The notes beneath the pieces are model-generated. The model made no database searches. It saw only the letters and a program-made list of their open reading frames with translations, and was not told the origin of the DNA. DNA of 14,706 nucleotides from Comamonadaceae bacterium (GTDB taxonomy: Bacteria; Pseudomonadota; Gammaproteobacteria; Burkholderiales; Burkholderiaceae_C): contig JAIXXW010000091.1 of assembly GCA_027490555.1 (NCBI GenBank), forward strand, positions 1 to 14,706, given 5' to 3'. The position numbers were made by a program, and so were the translations under genes. Positions 14,687-14,706 of this stretch are shown here, piece by piece; position 1 is the first letter of the stretch; every line of letters starts with the position of its first letter.

Positions 14687-14706
14687 GGCGAAACTGGGAC
14701 TCCAAA

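Noticed and set aside
1..14706. Search for a new defence, mobile or biosynthetic system
   Set aside because: Every sizeable minus-strand gene matches a known housekeeping family with intact motifs. No transposase, integrase, toxin-antitoxin pair, direct-repeat array, tRNA or unexplained gene of coding character was seen.

Overview
The window is a compact, GC-rich block of chromosomal housekeeping genes. All thirteen genes I can support lie on the minus strand, so transcription runs from high to low coordinates. The best guess for the source is a betaproteobacterium of the order Burkholderiales, probably Comamonadaceae (Limnohabitans/Rhodoferax/Acidovorax-like). The basis is the gene order dapB - exbB-like - exbD-like - leuS - lptE - holA - proA, the ATP-grasp-like (Acidithiobacillus-type) glutamate-cysteine ligase, and the RNase II-like protein beside a YqiA esterase. 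The taxonomic call comes from remembered gene order and protein character, not from a search.

Layout in transcription order. Positions 14686-12779 hold dapB (lysine/peptidoglycan precursor synthesis) and an ExbB/ExbD-type proton-channel pair with no TonB. Positions 12712-7016 hold leuS, lptE (LPS-assembly lipoprotein), holA (DNA polymerase III delta) and proA (proline synthesis), with gaps of a few to about 30 bases. A 120-base gap with a good sigma70-type promoter precedes gshA (6895-5600). A 132-base gap with a second candidate promoter and two overlapping palindromes precedes kup (5467-3599). kup is followed closely by yqiA, an RNB-domain exoribonuclease, mtgA and the first 46 codons of ruvC, which runs off the left edge.

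Functionally the genes serve cell-envelope building (dapB, lptE, mtgA, exbBD), translation and RNA turnover (leuS, RNB), DNA replication and repair (holA, ruvC), and glutamate-derived metabolites with potassium (proA, gshA, kup). They look like two or three co-transcribed groups: dapB to proA, with a possible internal start before leuS; gshA; and kup to ruvC. Two junctions (kup/yqiA and lptE/holA) have the stop codon fused to the next gene's Shine-Dalgarno sequence, which suggests translational coupling.

I see no tRNA, rRNA, insertion sequence, CRISPR array, prophage part or broken gene, and no gene-free stretch over 300 bases. Very long stop-free frames on the plus strand are antisense shadows of these genes. 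I did not find a new multi-gene system. The points most worth a second look are regulatory: the kup leader palindromes, the short overlapping upstream frame before the RNB gene, and the -10-like box very close to the leuS start.
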